A DNA stretch of 64,000 nt from assembly GCA_017617575.1 (NCBI GenBank), contig JAFZVY010000073.1, forward strand, positions 37,088 to 101,087, given 5' to 3'. The notes beneath the pieces are model-generated. The model saw only the letters and a list, made by a program, of their open reading frames with translations, had not been told where the DNA came from and searched no databases. Below, in pieces: positions 18,111 through 26,945 of the stretch (position 1 is its first letter; each line of letters begins with the position of its first letter). The DNA is from Bacteroidaceae bacterium. GTDB lineage: Bacteria; Bacteroidota; Bacteroidia; Bacteroidales; Bacteroidaceae. A program made the translations under genes and the position numbers.

Positions 18111-18268
18111 AATAATGAGGAATTAGGAATGAGGAATAATTAATGAGGAATTAGTAATGAGAAATGAGTAATAATTAATGAGCAATTAGTAATGAGGAAT
18201 GGATTTTGCCTCACCCATATCATCCGAATGGCTATTACTAATTACTCATTTCTAATTACTCATTATTA
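18111..18268. repeat. ATTCCTA/TAGGAAT inverted low-complexity element
   Basis: Left part 18111-18205 repeats GGAATTA/GGAATGA words; right part 18232-18268 carries complementary TTACTCATT words. The centre has CCGAATGGCTATTA, which recurs at 48113-48126 in the centre of a similar element. Related arms: 25611-25715, 29037-29210, 36003-36112, 44641-44705, 48023-48158. Confidence 0.7.
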
Positions 18269-18269
18269 T

Positions 18270-19109
18270 TTAGTTTTCCACCTCGTACAGTCTCCATTGT
18301 GTTCCAATCTTGTCAAACTTGAACTTGATGCAAAGACCGTTGCTCACACCTTCCATAAGTATCTTCTTGCGGTTTTGGCTGATGCACGTCTGTCCGAAGT
18401 CGATGTTGGCAAGCACTTCCGTAATAACTGGCATGTCTGATTGCATCTCAAACCAGTCGTCCAAGGATAGCTCCTCCGTTATTGTTGGCTCGTCAGGGTC
18501 GTCCTGCTGAGTTATGAACTTGAGAGGGCTGACGATGGCTTCACGCTGGTAGGTGGAATCGGAAACAAACTGTGAGTAGAACTTGAGGAACGAGCCGTTA
18601 GGCGAATTCTTCATGTCCTCCTTCACGATGTCCGTCAACATCCATTTGCCGTTGATGCGTCGGAAGTTGAACTCCTCGATGTATTCATCCTTCAACTCAA
18701 TCCATTGAACGCAAACGTGTGACACGGAAGTGTCCTTCTGAAGCTCGAGGTCGCTCTCTCTCTCATATATTACTGAATAGAACTCCTGAGCCTTGAAACG
18801 GTTGAACTGATGCCAGTCGTCGCGAGTGATGTCAAGACGCGCGTCATTGTCCTTCATAGGCAGAGGGAACTTGATGCGTTGGCTTTGATACTTGACGTCA
18901 GAGGCGAAGTTGAAGAAAAAGTCAACAAACAACTCATCCGCAGCAACAGGAGGCTCAACCTCTTCAAAAAGGTGAAGAGTGTCGAGAACAGCGTCTGCAG
19001 AATCTAAAGACTTGTCCGATGTTTCGTCTGATGAAGTCTGACTTCCGTTATTGCAAGCACACAAGACAAATTGTGTCAGAAAAAGTGCTCCTAAAAATGT
19101 TTTGTTCAT
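18270..19109 (-). CDS. lipoprotein, DUF4348-like
   Basis: 279 residues with a type II signal peptide; the Cys in 'FVLCAC' precedes a Ser/Asp-rich linker (about 20-50). The rest resembles the Bacteroidales family DUF4348: 'FVDFFFNFASDVKYQSQRIKFPL', 'DDWHQFNRF', 'FNFRRINGKWML', 'FLKFYSQFVSDSTYQ'. Two NTF2-like halves are likely. Function unknown. Single gene, divergent from pheS. Confidence 0.75.
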   Translation of the reverse strand: MNKTFLGALFLTQFVLCACNNGSQTSSDETSDKSLDSADAVLDTLHLFEEVEPPVAADELFVDFFFNFASDVKYQSQRIKFPLPMKDNDARLDITRDDWHQFNRFKAQEFYSVIYERESDLELQKDTSVSHVCVQWIELKDEYIEEFNFRRINGKWMLTDIVKEDMKNSPNGSFLKFYSQFVSDSTYQREAIVSPLKFITQQDDPDEPTITEELSLDDWFEMQSDMPVITEVLANIDFGQTCISQNRKKILMEGVSNGLCIKFKFDKIGTQWRLYEVEN

Positions 19110-19227
19110 CCTAAGAATTAGTCGTCAGCAAGGTCCAAATATACATTTTGAAGTTGGTGGATGACGATTTTTGCGCAAATTTACGCTATAAATTTTAATC
19201 TTATGTCTAAATACAAAAAAAAAGCGT

Positions 19228-19235
19228 TATCTTTG
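19228..19235 (+). promoter_or_regulatory. -7 element of the pheS promoter
   Basis: TATCTTTG about 40 bp upstream of the pheS start; matches TAnnTTTG. Confidence 0.5.
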
Positions 19236-19274
19236 CGTAAAAATGTAATAAAGCAACTATAATTATAAGTAATT

Positions 19275-20291
19275 ATGTTAGAAAAAATAAATAGTTTGAT
19301 TGCTGAAGTTGACGGTCTCGTTGCAAATAGCGCAGACGAGATTGAGGCTCTTCGCATCAAGTATCTCAGCAAAAAAGGTGCGATAACAGCCCTCATGGCT
19401 GACTTCCGTAACGTACCTGCTGAGCAGAAGAAGGAGATTGGCGTCAAGATTAACGAACTTAAGAACAAGGCTACTGAGAAGCTCAACGAGCTTCGTGCCT
19501 CATTTGAGACAACAGATACTGACTGTGGCATAGACATCACACGTACGGCTTATCCTGTTGCCCTTGGTACTCGTCACCCTCTTACAATCGTAAAGAATGA
19601 GATTATCGACATATTCTCTCGTCTCGGATTCTCTCTCGCTGAGGGACCAGAGGTCGAGGACGACTGGCACGTGTTCTCTGCAATGAACTTTGCAGAAGAC
19701 CATCCTGCACGTGATATGCAAGACACATTCTTCGTGGAGGCTCATCCTGACATCATCCTCCGTACTCACACAAGTTCAGTACAGAGCCGCGTGATGGAGA
19801 AGCAGCAGCCACCTCTCCGCATCATCTGCCCAGGACGTGTTTATCGTAACGAGGCAGTAAGTGCACGTGCTCATTGCTTCTTCCATCAGGTAGAAGGACT
19901 CTACGTTGACGAGAACGTGAGCTTCACAGACCTCAAGCAGGTGCTTCTCCTCTTTGCTCGTGAGATGTTTGGTGAGGACACAAAGATTCGTCTCCGTCCT
20001 TCTTACTTCCCATTCACAGAGCCAAGCGCAGAGATGGACGTAAGCTGTACTCTCTGTAAGGGCGAAGGCTGCTCTATGTGTAAGGGTAGCGGATGGCTTG
20101 AGATTCTCGGATGCGGTATGGTTCATCCTAACGTACTTGAGCTTAACGGTATCGACTCTACTAAGTACAAGGGCTATGCTTTCGGTATGGGTATCGAGCG
20201 TATCACAAACCTCAAGTATCAGGTTAAGGACCTCCGTCTCTTCTCTGAGAACGACGTTCGCTTCCTCAAGGAGTTTGAGGCTGCAAACTAA
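19275..20291 (+). CDS. pheS: phenylalanyl-tRNA synthetase alpha subunit
   Basis: 338 residues, normal for the bacterial alpha chain. N-terminal coiled coil (about 1-85) that binds tRNA, then a class II catalytic core: 'VEDDWHVFSAMNF', 'HPARDMQDTFF', motif 2 'GRVYRNEAVSARAHCFFHQVEG', and motif 3 'GYAFGMGIERI'. A Cys-rich insert 'CTLCKGEGCSMCKGSGW' sits before motif 3, as in other Bacteroidetes PheS. pheT is not adjacent, which is usual in this phylum. Confidence 0.96.
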   Translation: MLEKINSLIAEVDGLVANSADEIEALRIKYLSKKGAITALMADFRNVPAEQKKEIGVKINELKNKATEKLNELRASFETTDTDCGIDITRTAYPVALGTRHPLTIVKNEIIDIFSRLGFSLAEGPEVEDDWHVFSAMNFAEDHPARDMQDTFFVEAHPDIILRTHTSSVQSRVMEKQQPPLRIICPGRVYRNEAVSARAHCFFHQVEGLYVDENVSFTDLKQVLLLFAREMFGEDTKIRLRPSYFPFTEPSAEMDVSCTLCKGEGCSMCKGSGWLEILGCGMVHPNVLELNGIDSTKYKGYAFGMGIERITNLKYQVKDLRLFSENDVRFLKEFEAAN

Positions 20292-20297
20292 CAGAAG

Positions 20298-20339
20298 ACT
20301 TAGCAAAGCGGCCACTCTGACCGCTGGGAAGAAATAAAG
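20298..20339. repeat. diverged copy of the GCGGTC...GACCGC dispersed repeat
   Basis: AGCAAAGCGGCC...TGACCGCTGGGAAG, related to the six better copies listed at 29065, 29158, 48047, 59071, 61658 and 61731. Confidence 0.5.
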
Positions 20340-20363
20340 AGTTATTCTGGAGGCTCTGGAGTT

Positions 20364-20512
20364 TCTAGTTTTTTCTAGATTGTCTAGAGCCTCTAATATT
20401 TCCAGAGAGTCTATTTTTCTAGATAACCTAGCTTTTCTAGCTCTTCTAGGACTTCTATATAATCTAGTTCTTATAGAGTTCATAGTCTTTCTGGACATTC
20501 TATCTTCCCTAT
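20364..20512. repeat. TCTAG 9-bp degenerate array, copy 2
   Basis: TCTAG or a one-base variant starts at 20364, 20374, then every 9 bp through 20383, 20392, 20401, 20410, 20418, 20427, 20436, 20445, 20454, 20463, 20472, 20481, 20490, 20499 and 20508 (one 10-bp and one 8-bp step). Seventeen units. The intervening four bases differ in every unit. It fills most of the pheS-phosphoesterase gap. Confidence 0.9.
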
Positions 20513-20584
20513 AACTAAGAGATTCAAAAACTCACAAACTTAGAAACTTAAGAAAAAACTTATCATCCCACGGAAACACGTAAG

Positions 20585-22282
20585 TTGACCATAATATTCA
20601 CGACTGACATACATGGAAACTATTTTCCGTATGATTTCAGGCATGAGCGCTGGGGCAAAGGAAGTCTTCAGCGTGTTCATGGTTTTGTGGCTCAGCTATG
20701 CAAGAAGAATCCTGTGGGAACCGTCCTTATTGATGGTGGTGACATTATTCAGGGCGAACCTACATCATATTATTTCAACTACGTAAATGACAGCTCCAAG
20801 CGTCATCGTGTGGCTGACATGATGAACTTCATCGGTTATGATGTGGGTGTCATTGGTAATCATGACATTGAGACGGGACATGAGGTGTTTGACAAGTTCA
20901 TAGGCGACTGCAACTTCCCTATTCTGGGCGCAAATGCCATAGACGTAGAGACGGGACTTCCCTATTTCGAGCCTTACACCATCATTCGTCGTAGTGGCAT
21001 AAAGATTGCCATCATTGGCTTTGTCACTCCTGCCATACCTCATTGGATTCCAAGTGACGTGTGGAAGGACATGAGGTTTGAGGACATCAAGACAAGTGCC
21101 AAGAAATGGGTGGCTCATGTCAAGGAAGTGGAAGAACCTGACTTTATCGTTGGCTTGTTCCATTCGGGCATGGACGATGGTATTGACACTCCCGAATACA
21201 AGGAGAATGCCACTCGCGATACGGCAACGGGCGTAGATGGCTTTGACCTTATATTATATGGTCACGACCACGCAAGCAACATGGAAGAGGTGGAAGCACC
21301 TTGTGGCAAGAGTGTGCTCTGTGTCAATCCTGGTTGCTATGCCAATAGTGTTGCCGAGGTTAACCTTGAGTTTTCGCTCAATTCTTCGGGCGAGGTGGTA
21401 AGGCACGAAAGCTCTTGCCAGCTTCATTATATAGGCACGCTAAGCAATCTTCATGCCAACGAGTTCAAGAAGATGTTCCACTATGACTTCAAGAACATAC
21501 GTGTGTTCTCATCCGAGAAAATTGGTAAGTTTACCAATGGCGTGGATGTGAGTGATGCCTACTTCGGTTCTTCGTCTTACATCGACCTTATTCAGGAACT
21601 TCAACTGCACATATCGGGTGCAGACATTTCATTTGCAGCACCATTGTTCTTCTCCGCAAGTATAGAGCCTGGCGAGGTGAAGGTTAACAACCTGTTCAAC
21701 CTTTATCGTTTTGAGGACCACCTCTACACTCTCATGCTTAGTGGCAAGGAGATAAAGAACTATCTTGAGATGAGCTATGGTGCATGGATATGTCAGATGA
21801 CGTCGGAGAACGATCCGCTTCTTCAGATAGGTCCTATGAAGAACAATCCAAGCCGTATTGGCTTCAAGAATTTCATCTTCAACTTTGATTCTGCCTCTGG
21901 CATTCATTACGAGGTGGATGTGCGTAAGGGCGAAGGCGAGCGAGTAACCATCAAGTGCATGGACGACGGAACGCCTTTCGACATGGAGCGTATGTATAAG
22001 GTTGCCATGACTGCCTATCGCTCAAATGGAGGTGGAGAACTTCTTACCAAGGGAGCTGGCCTCACTAAGGAAGAGATAGACAGGCGTGTGGTTTGCTGTA
22101 CGGAAAAGGATATTCGCTATTACCTTATGGAGTACATCAAGGAGAAGCACACCATTATCCCTACGGCAAAGAACCATTGGCGATTCATCCCAGAGGAATG
22201 GGTCAAGGTTGCCGAACAACGTGAACGTGCCCTCCTCTTTACCAAGCCTGCCGAGAGCGAAAGCAAGACGGAAGAAGAGTAA
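20585..22282 (+). CDS. UshA-like bifunctional metallophosphatase/5'-nucleotidase
   Basis: 565 residues, beginning at TTG (20585); an in-frame stop at 20549 leaves no ATG before it, and the catalytic 'FTTDIHGNY' motif starts at residue 5, so the protein is cytoplasmic with no signal peptide. Metallophosphoesterase domain about 1-290: 'DIHG', 'IDGGDIIQG', 'GNHDIE', 'LFHSG', 'YGHDHA'. 5'-nucleotidase C-terminal domain about 310-530, with 'ISFAAPLFF' and 'AYRSNGGGELL'. Hydrolyses nucleotides or related phosphoesters; the substrate is not evident. Lies 3' of the TCTAG array, which may be in its leader. Confidence 0.88.
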   Translation: MTIIFTTDIHGNYFPYDFRHERWGKGSLQRVHGFVAQLCKKNPVGTVLIDGGDIIQGEPTSYYFNYVNDSSKRHRVADMMNFIGYDVGVIGNHDIETGHEVFDKFIGDCNFPILGANAIDVETGLPYFEPYTIIRRSGIKIAIIGFVTPAIPHWIPSDVWKDMRFEDIKTSAKKWVAHVKEVEEPDFIVGLFHSGMDDGIDTPEYKENATRDTATGVDGFDLILYGHDHASNMEEVEAPCGKSVLCVNPGCYANSVAEVNLEFSLNSSGEVVRHESSCQLHYIGTLSNLHANEFKKMFHYDFKNIRVFSSEKIGKFTNGVDVSDAYFGSSSYIDLIQELQLHISGADISFAAPLFFSASIEPGEVKVNNLFNLYRFEDHLYTLMLSGKEIKNYLEMSYGAWICQMTSENDPLLQIGPMKNNPSRIGFKNFIFNFDSASGIHYEVDVRKGEGERVTIKCMDDGTPFDMERMYKVAMTAYRSNGGGELLTKGAGLTKEEIDRRVVCCTEKDIRYYLMEYIKEKHTIIPTAKNHWRFIPEEWVKVAEQRERALLFTKPAESESKTEEE

Positions 22283-22322
22283 AAAAGCCTCCTCTCCCGT
22301 CAGTTGTCATTCGTGACTAATG

Positions 22323-23129
22323 TTATTTATTGTCAAAGGTATTTAAGTAATATATTCTTAATGCGCTATTGTTATGAGGGAAAGTAAGCAACTCCTTATA
22401 ACATTTCTTTATTTCCGGATAAAGCTCTGACTCATCAATTTGTCCTGTTGTTGCAATCATTTCCATTACTCGTCCCACAATGTTGACGAAATGAGATGCA
22501 GGAGTGCCGTCTTTAGGACTATGTGCATAAAAGGACATAGGAGAGAAGCCTTTTGTTGGAATAAAATAATAACTGGTTCCGTCTAATGTTAAGTTCTCAA
22601 AATCCTCATCAACAGTCGTTCCAGCCAAGAATATTAGATTGTTCAGCCAACTTGTTACCTCTCCTACTTTGGTAATTGTCTTGCGTTCTATCTTCGGTAT
22701 TTTCACATTGTATTCCTTTAACTCCTTTTCTCTCTTGCAAAGCGTTTGTTCCAGAGATTGAAGCTTGGTGTTGTTCTTACCATCCGAGTTGTTTCTCTTC
22801 TCATTTTTTATGCTTTGTTTCAACTCCTTTATTTCACCTTTAATCTTGTTCAGGCGAAATTGTTTTACCTTTGCCGTAAGTCGTGGAATCCTGAGGTAAG
22901 TAAGTTTCTCATTGCTTATGATTAGTGCAGTATAGTAGCTTGTGAATGACTGCGAAACCATATATACATATCCCTCCTGTTTCTCCGATTTTGCTATCTC
23001 AAACACACGTTTCCATCTTGTGTCTCTGAGAGAATCAATATCAGAGTACATTGGAATTAAATTTGAGTATTGCGCAAACACACCCATGGTCATTACGCAA
23101 AGGTATAGTGAAAGCAAAAGTCTTTTCAT
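22323..23129 (-). CDS. secreted protein of unknown function, paralogue B
   Basis: 268 residues. Signal peptide 'MKRLLLSLYLCVMTMGVFAQ'. Same architecture as the next gene (23181-24032): a strand-rich N-terminal part ending 'LTYLRIPRLTAK', a highly charged helix about 95-140 rich in Lys/Glu that is probably a coiled coil, then 'NNLIFLAGTTV', 'DGTSYYFIP', and the best conserved block 'HFVNIVGRVMEM', 'SELYPEIKKCYKELLTF'. I do not recognise the family. Low GC relative to neighbours. The two are 51 bp apart and probably form a transcription unit. Confidence 0.75.
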   Translation of the reverse strand: MKRLLLSLYLCVMTMGVFAQYSNLIPMYSDIDSLRDTRWKRVFEIAKSEKQEGYVYMVSQSFTSYYTALIISNEKLTYLRIPRLTAKVKQFRLNKIKGEIKELKQSIKNEKRNNSDGKNNTKLQSLEQTLCKREKELKEYNVKIPKIERKTITKVGEVTSWLNNLIFLAGTTVDEDFENLTLDGTSYYFIPTKGFSPMSFYAHSPKDGTPASHFVNIVGRVMEMIATTGQIDESELYPEIKKCYKELLTFPHNNSALRIYYLNTFDNK

Positions 23130-23180
23130 ATCTTACTTGTTTTTAATTTCTTATAGCTATTATATTGAACGAATAAATGA

Positions 23181-24032
23181 TTATTTCAATTCATATTGTT
23201 TTAATCCTTCCTTGTAATATTCGCTATCGTTTTCTGGAACAAATTTGAGTAACTCTTCGTAGCACGTCTTCATTTCTGGATAGAGCTTTGAAGTTTCTAC
23301 TTCTCCTTTTTCTGTCATTTCCATTATTTTACCCATGATGTTGACGAAATGACCTGCTGGACATTTTTTGCGAGAACTATGGGTAGTGAATGACTGAGAG
23401 TATTTCCGTCCCTTGTTTCTTACTGGGAACACGTAATATCTTGTGCCATCAACTACGATTTCGTGATACTTTTTACCATTGCTATCAACGAAGAATGTTT
23501 TTTCGTATGGTTTTACAGTCGTTCCAGCAATATTTATAAGGCTGTTTATGCGGTCATTAACCCCACTCATACCATCCAATTTGCAATGAACCTTTGGGCT
23601 TAATCTACATTCCTTACATTTCTTGAGAAACTGTTCTGTTTCATGTAGTTCTTCTTCATGAGATTTACCATATTCGTCTTTTACCTTCCCCCTTTTCTCT
23701 GCTTTAATGTCTTGCTTTATTCTCTTTATCTCATTTTTAAGGTATTTGATATTGTTTTTCTTCCTCTTTGCTGTGTATTGGGGAAGAGTCAAATATGTGA
23801 GGGTGCTATCCCCTATCACGAGGACTTGATGATAATAAGAAAATGATGGGGAGATAACATAAACATATCCATCGAGTTCTTCTGATTTTACGACATCAAA
23901 TAGCATTTTCCATTGTGCGTTTTCAAAGCGGTCAAGAGAAAAAGTATATGGTGTGAATCCCGAATGTGTATTTTGCGCAAACGCCACCATTGTTATTACG
24001 CAAAAGCATAGTGAAAGCAAAAGTCTTTTCAT
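23181..24032 (-). CDS. secreted protein of unknown function, paralogue A
   Basis: 283 residues. Signal peptide 'MKRLLLSLCFCVITMVAFAQ', nearly the same as its neighbour's. Shares with it 'KSEELDGYVYVISPSF', 'LTYLTLPQYTAKRK', the Lys/Glu-rich helix (about 100-145), 'INSLINIAGTTV', 'DGTRYYVFP', 'CPAGHFVNIMGKIMEM' and 'SKLYPEMKTCYEELLKF'. Here an extra Cys pair and a longer loop ('FFVDSNGKKYHEIV') are inserted. A tandem duplication with diverged loops; function unknown. Confidence 0.75.
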   Translation of the reverse strand: MKRLLLSLCFCVITMVAFAQNTHSGFTPYTFSLDRFENAQWKMLFDVVKSEELDGYVYVISPSFSYYHQVLVIGDSTLTYLTLPQYTAKRKKNNIKYLKNEIKRIKQDIKAEKRGKVKDEYGKSHEEELHETEQFLKKCKECRLSPKVHCKLDGMSGVNDRINSLINIAGTTVKPYEKTFFVDSNGKKYHEIVVDGTRYYVFPVRNKGRKYSQSFTTHSSRKKCPAGHFVNIMGKIMEMTEKGEVETSKLYPEMKTCYEELLKFVPENDSEYYKEGLKQYELK

Positions 24033-24166
24033 GTTGTTTTAAGTTTGTTAGTTTTTAAATTCTTGAGTACGTAAGTTCGTGAGTTTTCGCGTTTTCTTAA
24101 GAACGAAAAATTAGAACTTTTCTCACCAAAGTTGAAATTAAAGAAAAATTCTTCAACAGATGTTCT

Positions 24167-24260
24167 CAACACAGAGAACATTGAGGACTCTGAGTTTTTC
24201 TAAAGAAAACAGAGACTACTATTATTCTTCTCTGAGTTCTCTGCGTTCTCTGTGTTTTGA
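24167..24260. repeat. palindromic CACAGAGAA 9-mer element, copy 1
   Basis: Left arm 24167-24194 holds 9-mers CACAGAGAA, CATTGAGGA, CTCTGAGTT; right arm 24228-24254 holds TTCTCTGAG, TTCTCTGCG, TTCTCTGTG. Arms are inverted relative to each other around a 33-bp spacer. Lies in the 376-bp gap before the paralogue pair; the rest of that gap is AT-rich without a gene. Other copies: 51132-51229, 63828-63908. Confidence 0.85.
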
Positions 24261-24408
24261 AATTAAATCTTAATTTTTTATTCGCCCACAAATGTATTGC
24301 TTTCAACTGAAAAGAGCATCAAAATGTTGTTCACAAAAAATTCACAATTGCATGAAATAGTTCACAGAAATTTCACACAAGGCTTATAATAACATAGATA
24401 TTAGATAT

Positions 24409-25596
24409 TTACAAAGAAAGGATGAATCTATCCCAATCCTTGGCTGTTCCCTCTCCGTTGAATGCTTTTTGTTGCATACGGAGGCGTGATTGTGACACGC
24501 TACTTACACCCAGAGCCATAACTTTGGCTATCTTGGATGGTGCAATATCTTGTTTGAGGAGAAGGCAAATGTGATATTCCGTATCAGATAGGTTGATGCG
24601 TGAATACAGTTTCTCCTTGAAGTCAGGATATGATGCAAGAAGCTTTTCCTCCATCATCGACCACTCAGAATCCTTCAATACCTTGTTTGCCTTGACGTGA
24701 GAATCTATCATCTTGATGATGTCCTCGTCATAGAACTTGTTGATAGGCAAAGCCTCGGATGATTGTGTGGTGTCCTCATTATCCTTATTCTTGTTCCTAC
24801 GATAAAGCATGATACCGATGCCGCCAGCAACGGCAATTAGTATAATGGCTATAATCGTGAACATAAGTGTGTTGTCTGATTGCTTTCCAGAGTGAAGATT
24901 CTTGTTTTCGCGTCTTAGTGCGCTAATCTTCACCTTGTCGTTTACCCTCTGAAGGATAAGCATCTTCTCGTTAAGGGCAGAACTGTCACATGCACCAGCT
25001 TGTATGAGTGAGTCGATGGTGTGAATGTCCTCGCTACTGTATCTCATACCGAGTGTGTCGTTTATCTGGCTACAATAGAAATAGGACAACTCCTGCATCT
25101 TCTTTGCCTCTTCAAGTAGGTCGTTGCGAAGAAGCACATAGCCTATCTGCGCAAAGATACGGCTACGACGGAAGTCGGAGACATTAACGCTATCTTCCAA
25201 GGCTTTGAGGAAATAGAACAGAGCCTTCTCGCTCTGTAGCATATCTGAGTAGGTACGCCCAGCAAAGTAGTATGCCTCTGAAAGATGGGAGTCGCCTACT
25301 CTTTCGTAATATGTCGTGGCATAGCTTATGAGCGAGTCGTCCTTGTGCTGTACGAATAGCTTGTCGTCCGTCTTTACTTTCAATAGGCTGTAATATGCCC
25401 TTACATCATCGTTGGCACTCTCCACGTCATCTTGCATGGCGTAGAGAATATGCTTTGCGCTATCTGCATTTGTCTGTATAAGGCTGTCGGCTTCGGCAAG
25501 TGTCCGCATCATTTGCGCATCATTATCACATGAGATAATGACAAACGACGTAAACAGTAATAATATAACTAAAGATATTCTTTTTCCCGTAGGCAT
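24409..25596 (-). CDS. membrane-anchored TPR protein with a LuxR-like helix-turn-helix
   Basis: 395 residues. A lipoprotein-type N-terminus ('FVIISCDND', Cys23) precedes TPR-like helices (about 30-215, 'HLSEAYYFAGRTYSDMLQSEKALFYFLKALE'). A transmembrane segment at about 238-260 ('IIAIILIAVAGGIGIMLYRR') is followed by a cytoplasmic tail whose last 70 residues have a LuxR/GerE-like helix-turn-helix ('LSDTEYHICLLLKQDIAPSKIAKVMALGVSSVSQSR'). This outside-sensor, inside-HTH layout is common in Bacteroidales. Signal and targets are unknown; its neighbours, the paralogue pair and the DUF6057-like gene, are candidates. Confidence 0.82.
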   Translation of the reverse strand: MPTGKRISLVILLLFTSFVIISCDNDAQMMRTLAEADSLIQTNADSAKHILYAMQDDVESANDDVRAYYSLLKVKTDDKLFVQHKDDSLISYATTYYERVGDSHLSEAYYFAGRTYSDMLQSEKALFYFLKALEDSVNVSDFRRSRIFAQIGYVLLRNDLLEEAKKMQELSYFYCSQINDTLGMRYSSEDIHTIDSLIQAGACDSSALNEKMLILQRVNDKVKISALRRENKNLHSGKQSDNTLMFTIIAIILIAVAGGIGIMLYRRNKNKDNEDTTQSSEALPINKFYDEDIIKMIDSHVKANKVLKDSEWSMMEEKLLASYPDFKEKLYSRINLSDTEYHICLLLKQDIAPSKIAKVMALGVSSVSQSRLRMQQKAFNGEGTAKDWDRFILSL

Positions 25597-25715
25597 AAAC
25601 TTTTTATTTTATAATGAGGAATTAGGAATGAGTAATTGTTTGATTGTTCGTTGATTTCCATTTTCCACAGAAAATTCCGAAAATCGACTATCAATTCCTA
25701 ATTCCTCATTCAAAA

Positions 25716-26891
25716 TTATTTCTCATTCTCATAGTACCACCAATATGTGTTACCAAAGTTCTGGCGTGTCTTGTTCCTTCGTGCGTTGTCTGAAAGGTAT
25801 TGAGCCTTTTCAAGCTTGTAGGCATTATACCTCTCCCTTGTCTCCTGTGAGATGTACGAAAGGGAGTCGCCATCCTGTTCTGCCTTTAGGAGTAAAGCCT
25901 CTTGGTAGGCACGAGGTACGTCCATACGCTCAGGATTGTAGTTGTCGTAGAACACTCTCTCAAACGTAAGGAGGTCTTTCTTGAGAAGCTGGAAACATAG
26001 GTAATAGTCGATAACCGTATTTGAGCGTTTCTTCTCTCCTTTCATGACGATGTTGAGAAATTGCTCCACGCTCTTGATTCCACAACCAGGAACGACACCC
26101 ATATTTGCGTAAATATCAGACGCGAGCACTCTGTTTGTTCGAGTTGTGTCGTAAGCAGGAAGAAGTCCTTCCGTACCGTAATACTGTGGGAAGTCAAATA
26201 TCCTCTCGGCAAGCATATCTTGTTTTACAAGGGCGTACATACGTAGCTGTGTGAGCTTTGGAGAACTTACCAAGGACCTCTCGCCTACGTTGAGCGCACC
26301 CTCATAATCTCCTTCTGCCACGAGTCGTTCCGTCTTCAGCTCGTAGAGGTAGATGTCATTATTCTCGGAAATGCTACCCACGAAGATGAAGAGTGCCATG
26401 AGTATGATACTATTAGGAGTGATGATGATGTCGAATGTCTGCTTGTCCTGCACCTTGTCCTTGAAGAACTCCCTTATCAGCATTACCACGCTGATGTAGA
26501 GGATAAGGAGCAGTGGCGTTACCCAAGCCCATGCTCCGAAGTAGAAATGCTCCACCCTTTGCTCTGTGAAGTTGGAGAGCATGGCGAGGACAATGCATGA
26601 AGGGAAATAGCTCAGGGCATAGAACTTTTGTGGTAAACGTAACAGGCTGAAACATACGTACTGTATTATCTGCAACACTCCTGCCACTATGAGTGGAGTC
26701 ATGATGCTATGGTAGGATGTGAGTCCATCGGAATACACGAATTGAGCCTTTGCCAGTATCTCGCTTTGGATGAAATAGATATAGCAGAAGCAGAATAGCA
26801 TAAACAGTACTCCGCAGGAACATTTTACTATTCCTGCGGTGTCCTTGATATTGTTGTTGTTTACTGAAAAGTTCATTTCTTCTTTTGTCAA
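25716..26891 (-). CDS. multi-pass membrane protein, DUF6057-like
   Basis: 391 residues. About five hydrophobic helices in the first half (near 24-43, 66-84, 92-106, 124-141, 158-172), then a soluble C-terminal half with TPR-like helices ('LVAEGDYEGALNVGERSLVSSPKLTQLRMYALVKQ') and a Tyr-rich end ('TYWWYYENEK'). The layout resembles the Prevotella/Bacteroides family DUF6057; function unknown. The ATG lies 54 bp after the glgB stop, on the same strand, so co-transcription with glgB is possible. Confidence 0.65.
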   Translation of the reverse strand: MTKEEMNFSVNNNNIKDTAGIVKCSCGVLFMLFCFCYIYFIQSEILAKAQFVYSDGLTSYHSIMTPLIVAGVLQIIQYVCFSLLRLPQKFYALSYFPSCIVLAMLSNFTEQRVEHFYFGAWAWVTPLLLILYISVVMLIREFFKDKVQDKQTFDIIITPNSIILMALFIFVGSISENNDIYLYELKTERLVAEGDYEGALNVGERSLVSSPKLTQLRMYALVKQDMLAERIFDFPQYYGTEGLLPAYDTTRTNRVLASDIYANMGVVPGCGIKSVEQFLNIVMKGEKKRSNTVIDYYLCFQLLKKDLLTFERVFYDNYNPERMDVPRAYQEALLLKAEQDGDSLSYISQETRERYNAYKLEKAQYLSDNARRNKTRQNFGNTYWWYYENEK

Positions 26892-26945
26892 GCCAAGTGG
26901 GGCTTGTTGTGTTGGTTATAGAGCAAGCGTATTGCTTGTGTGGGA

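Noticed and set aside
20364-20512. Possible CRISPR array (regular repeats with variable spacers)
   Set aside because: The unit is 9 bp with a 5-bp core and only four variable bases; CRISPR repeats are 20-40 bp with spacers of similar length, and no cas gene is present.
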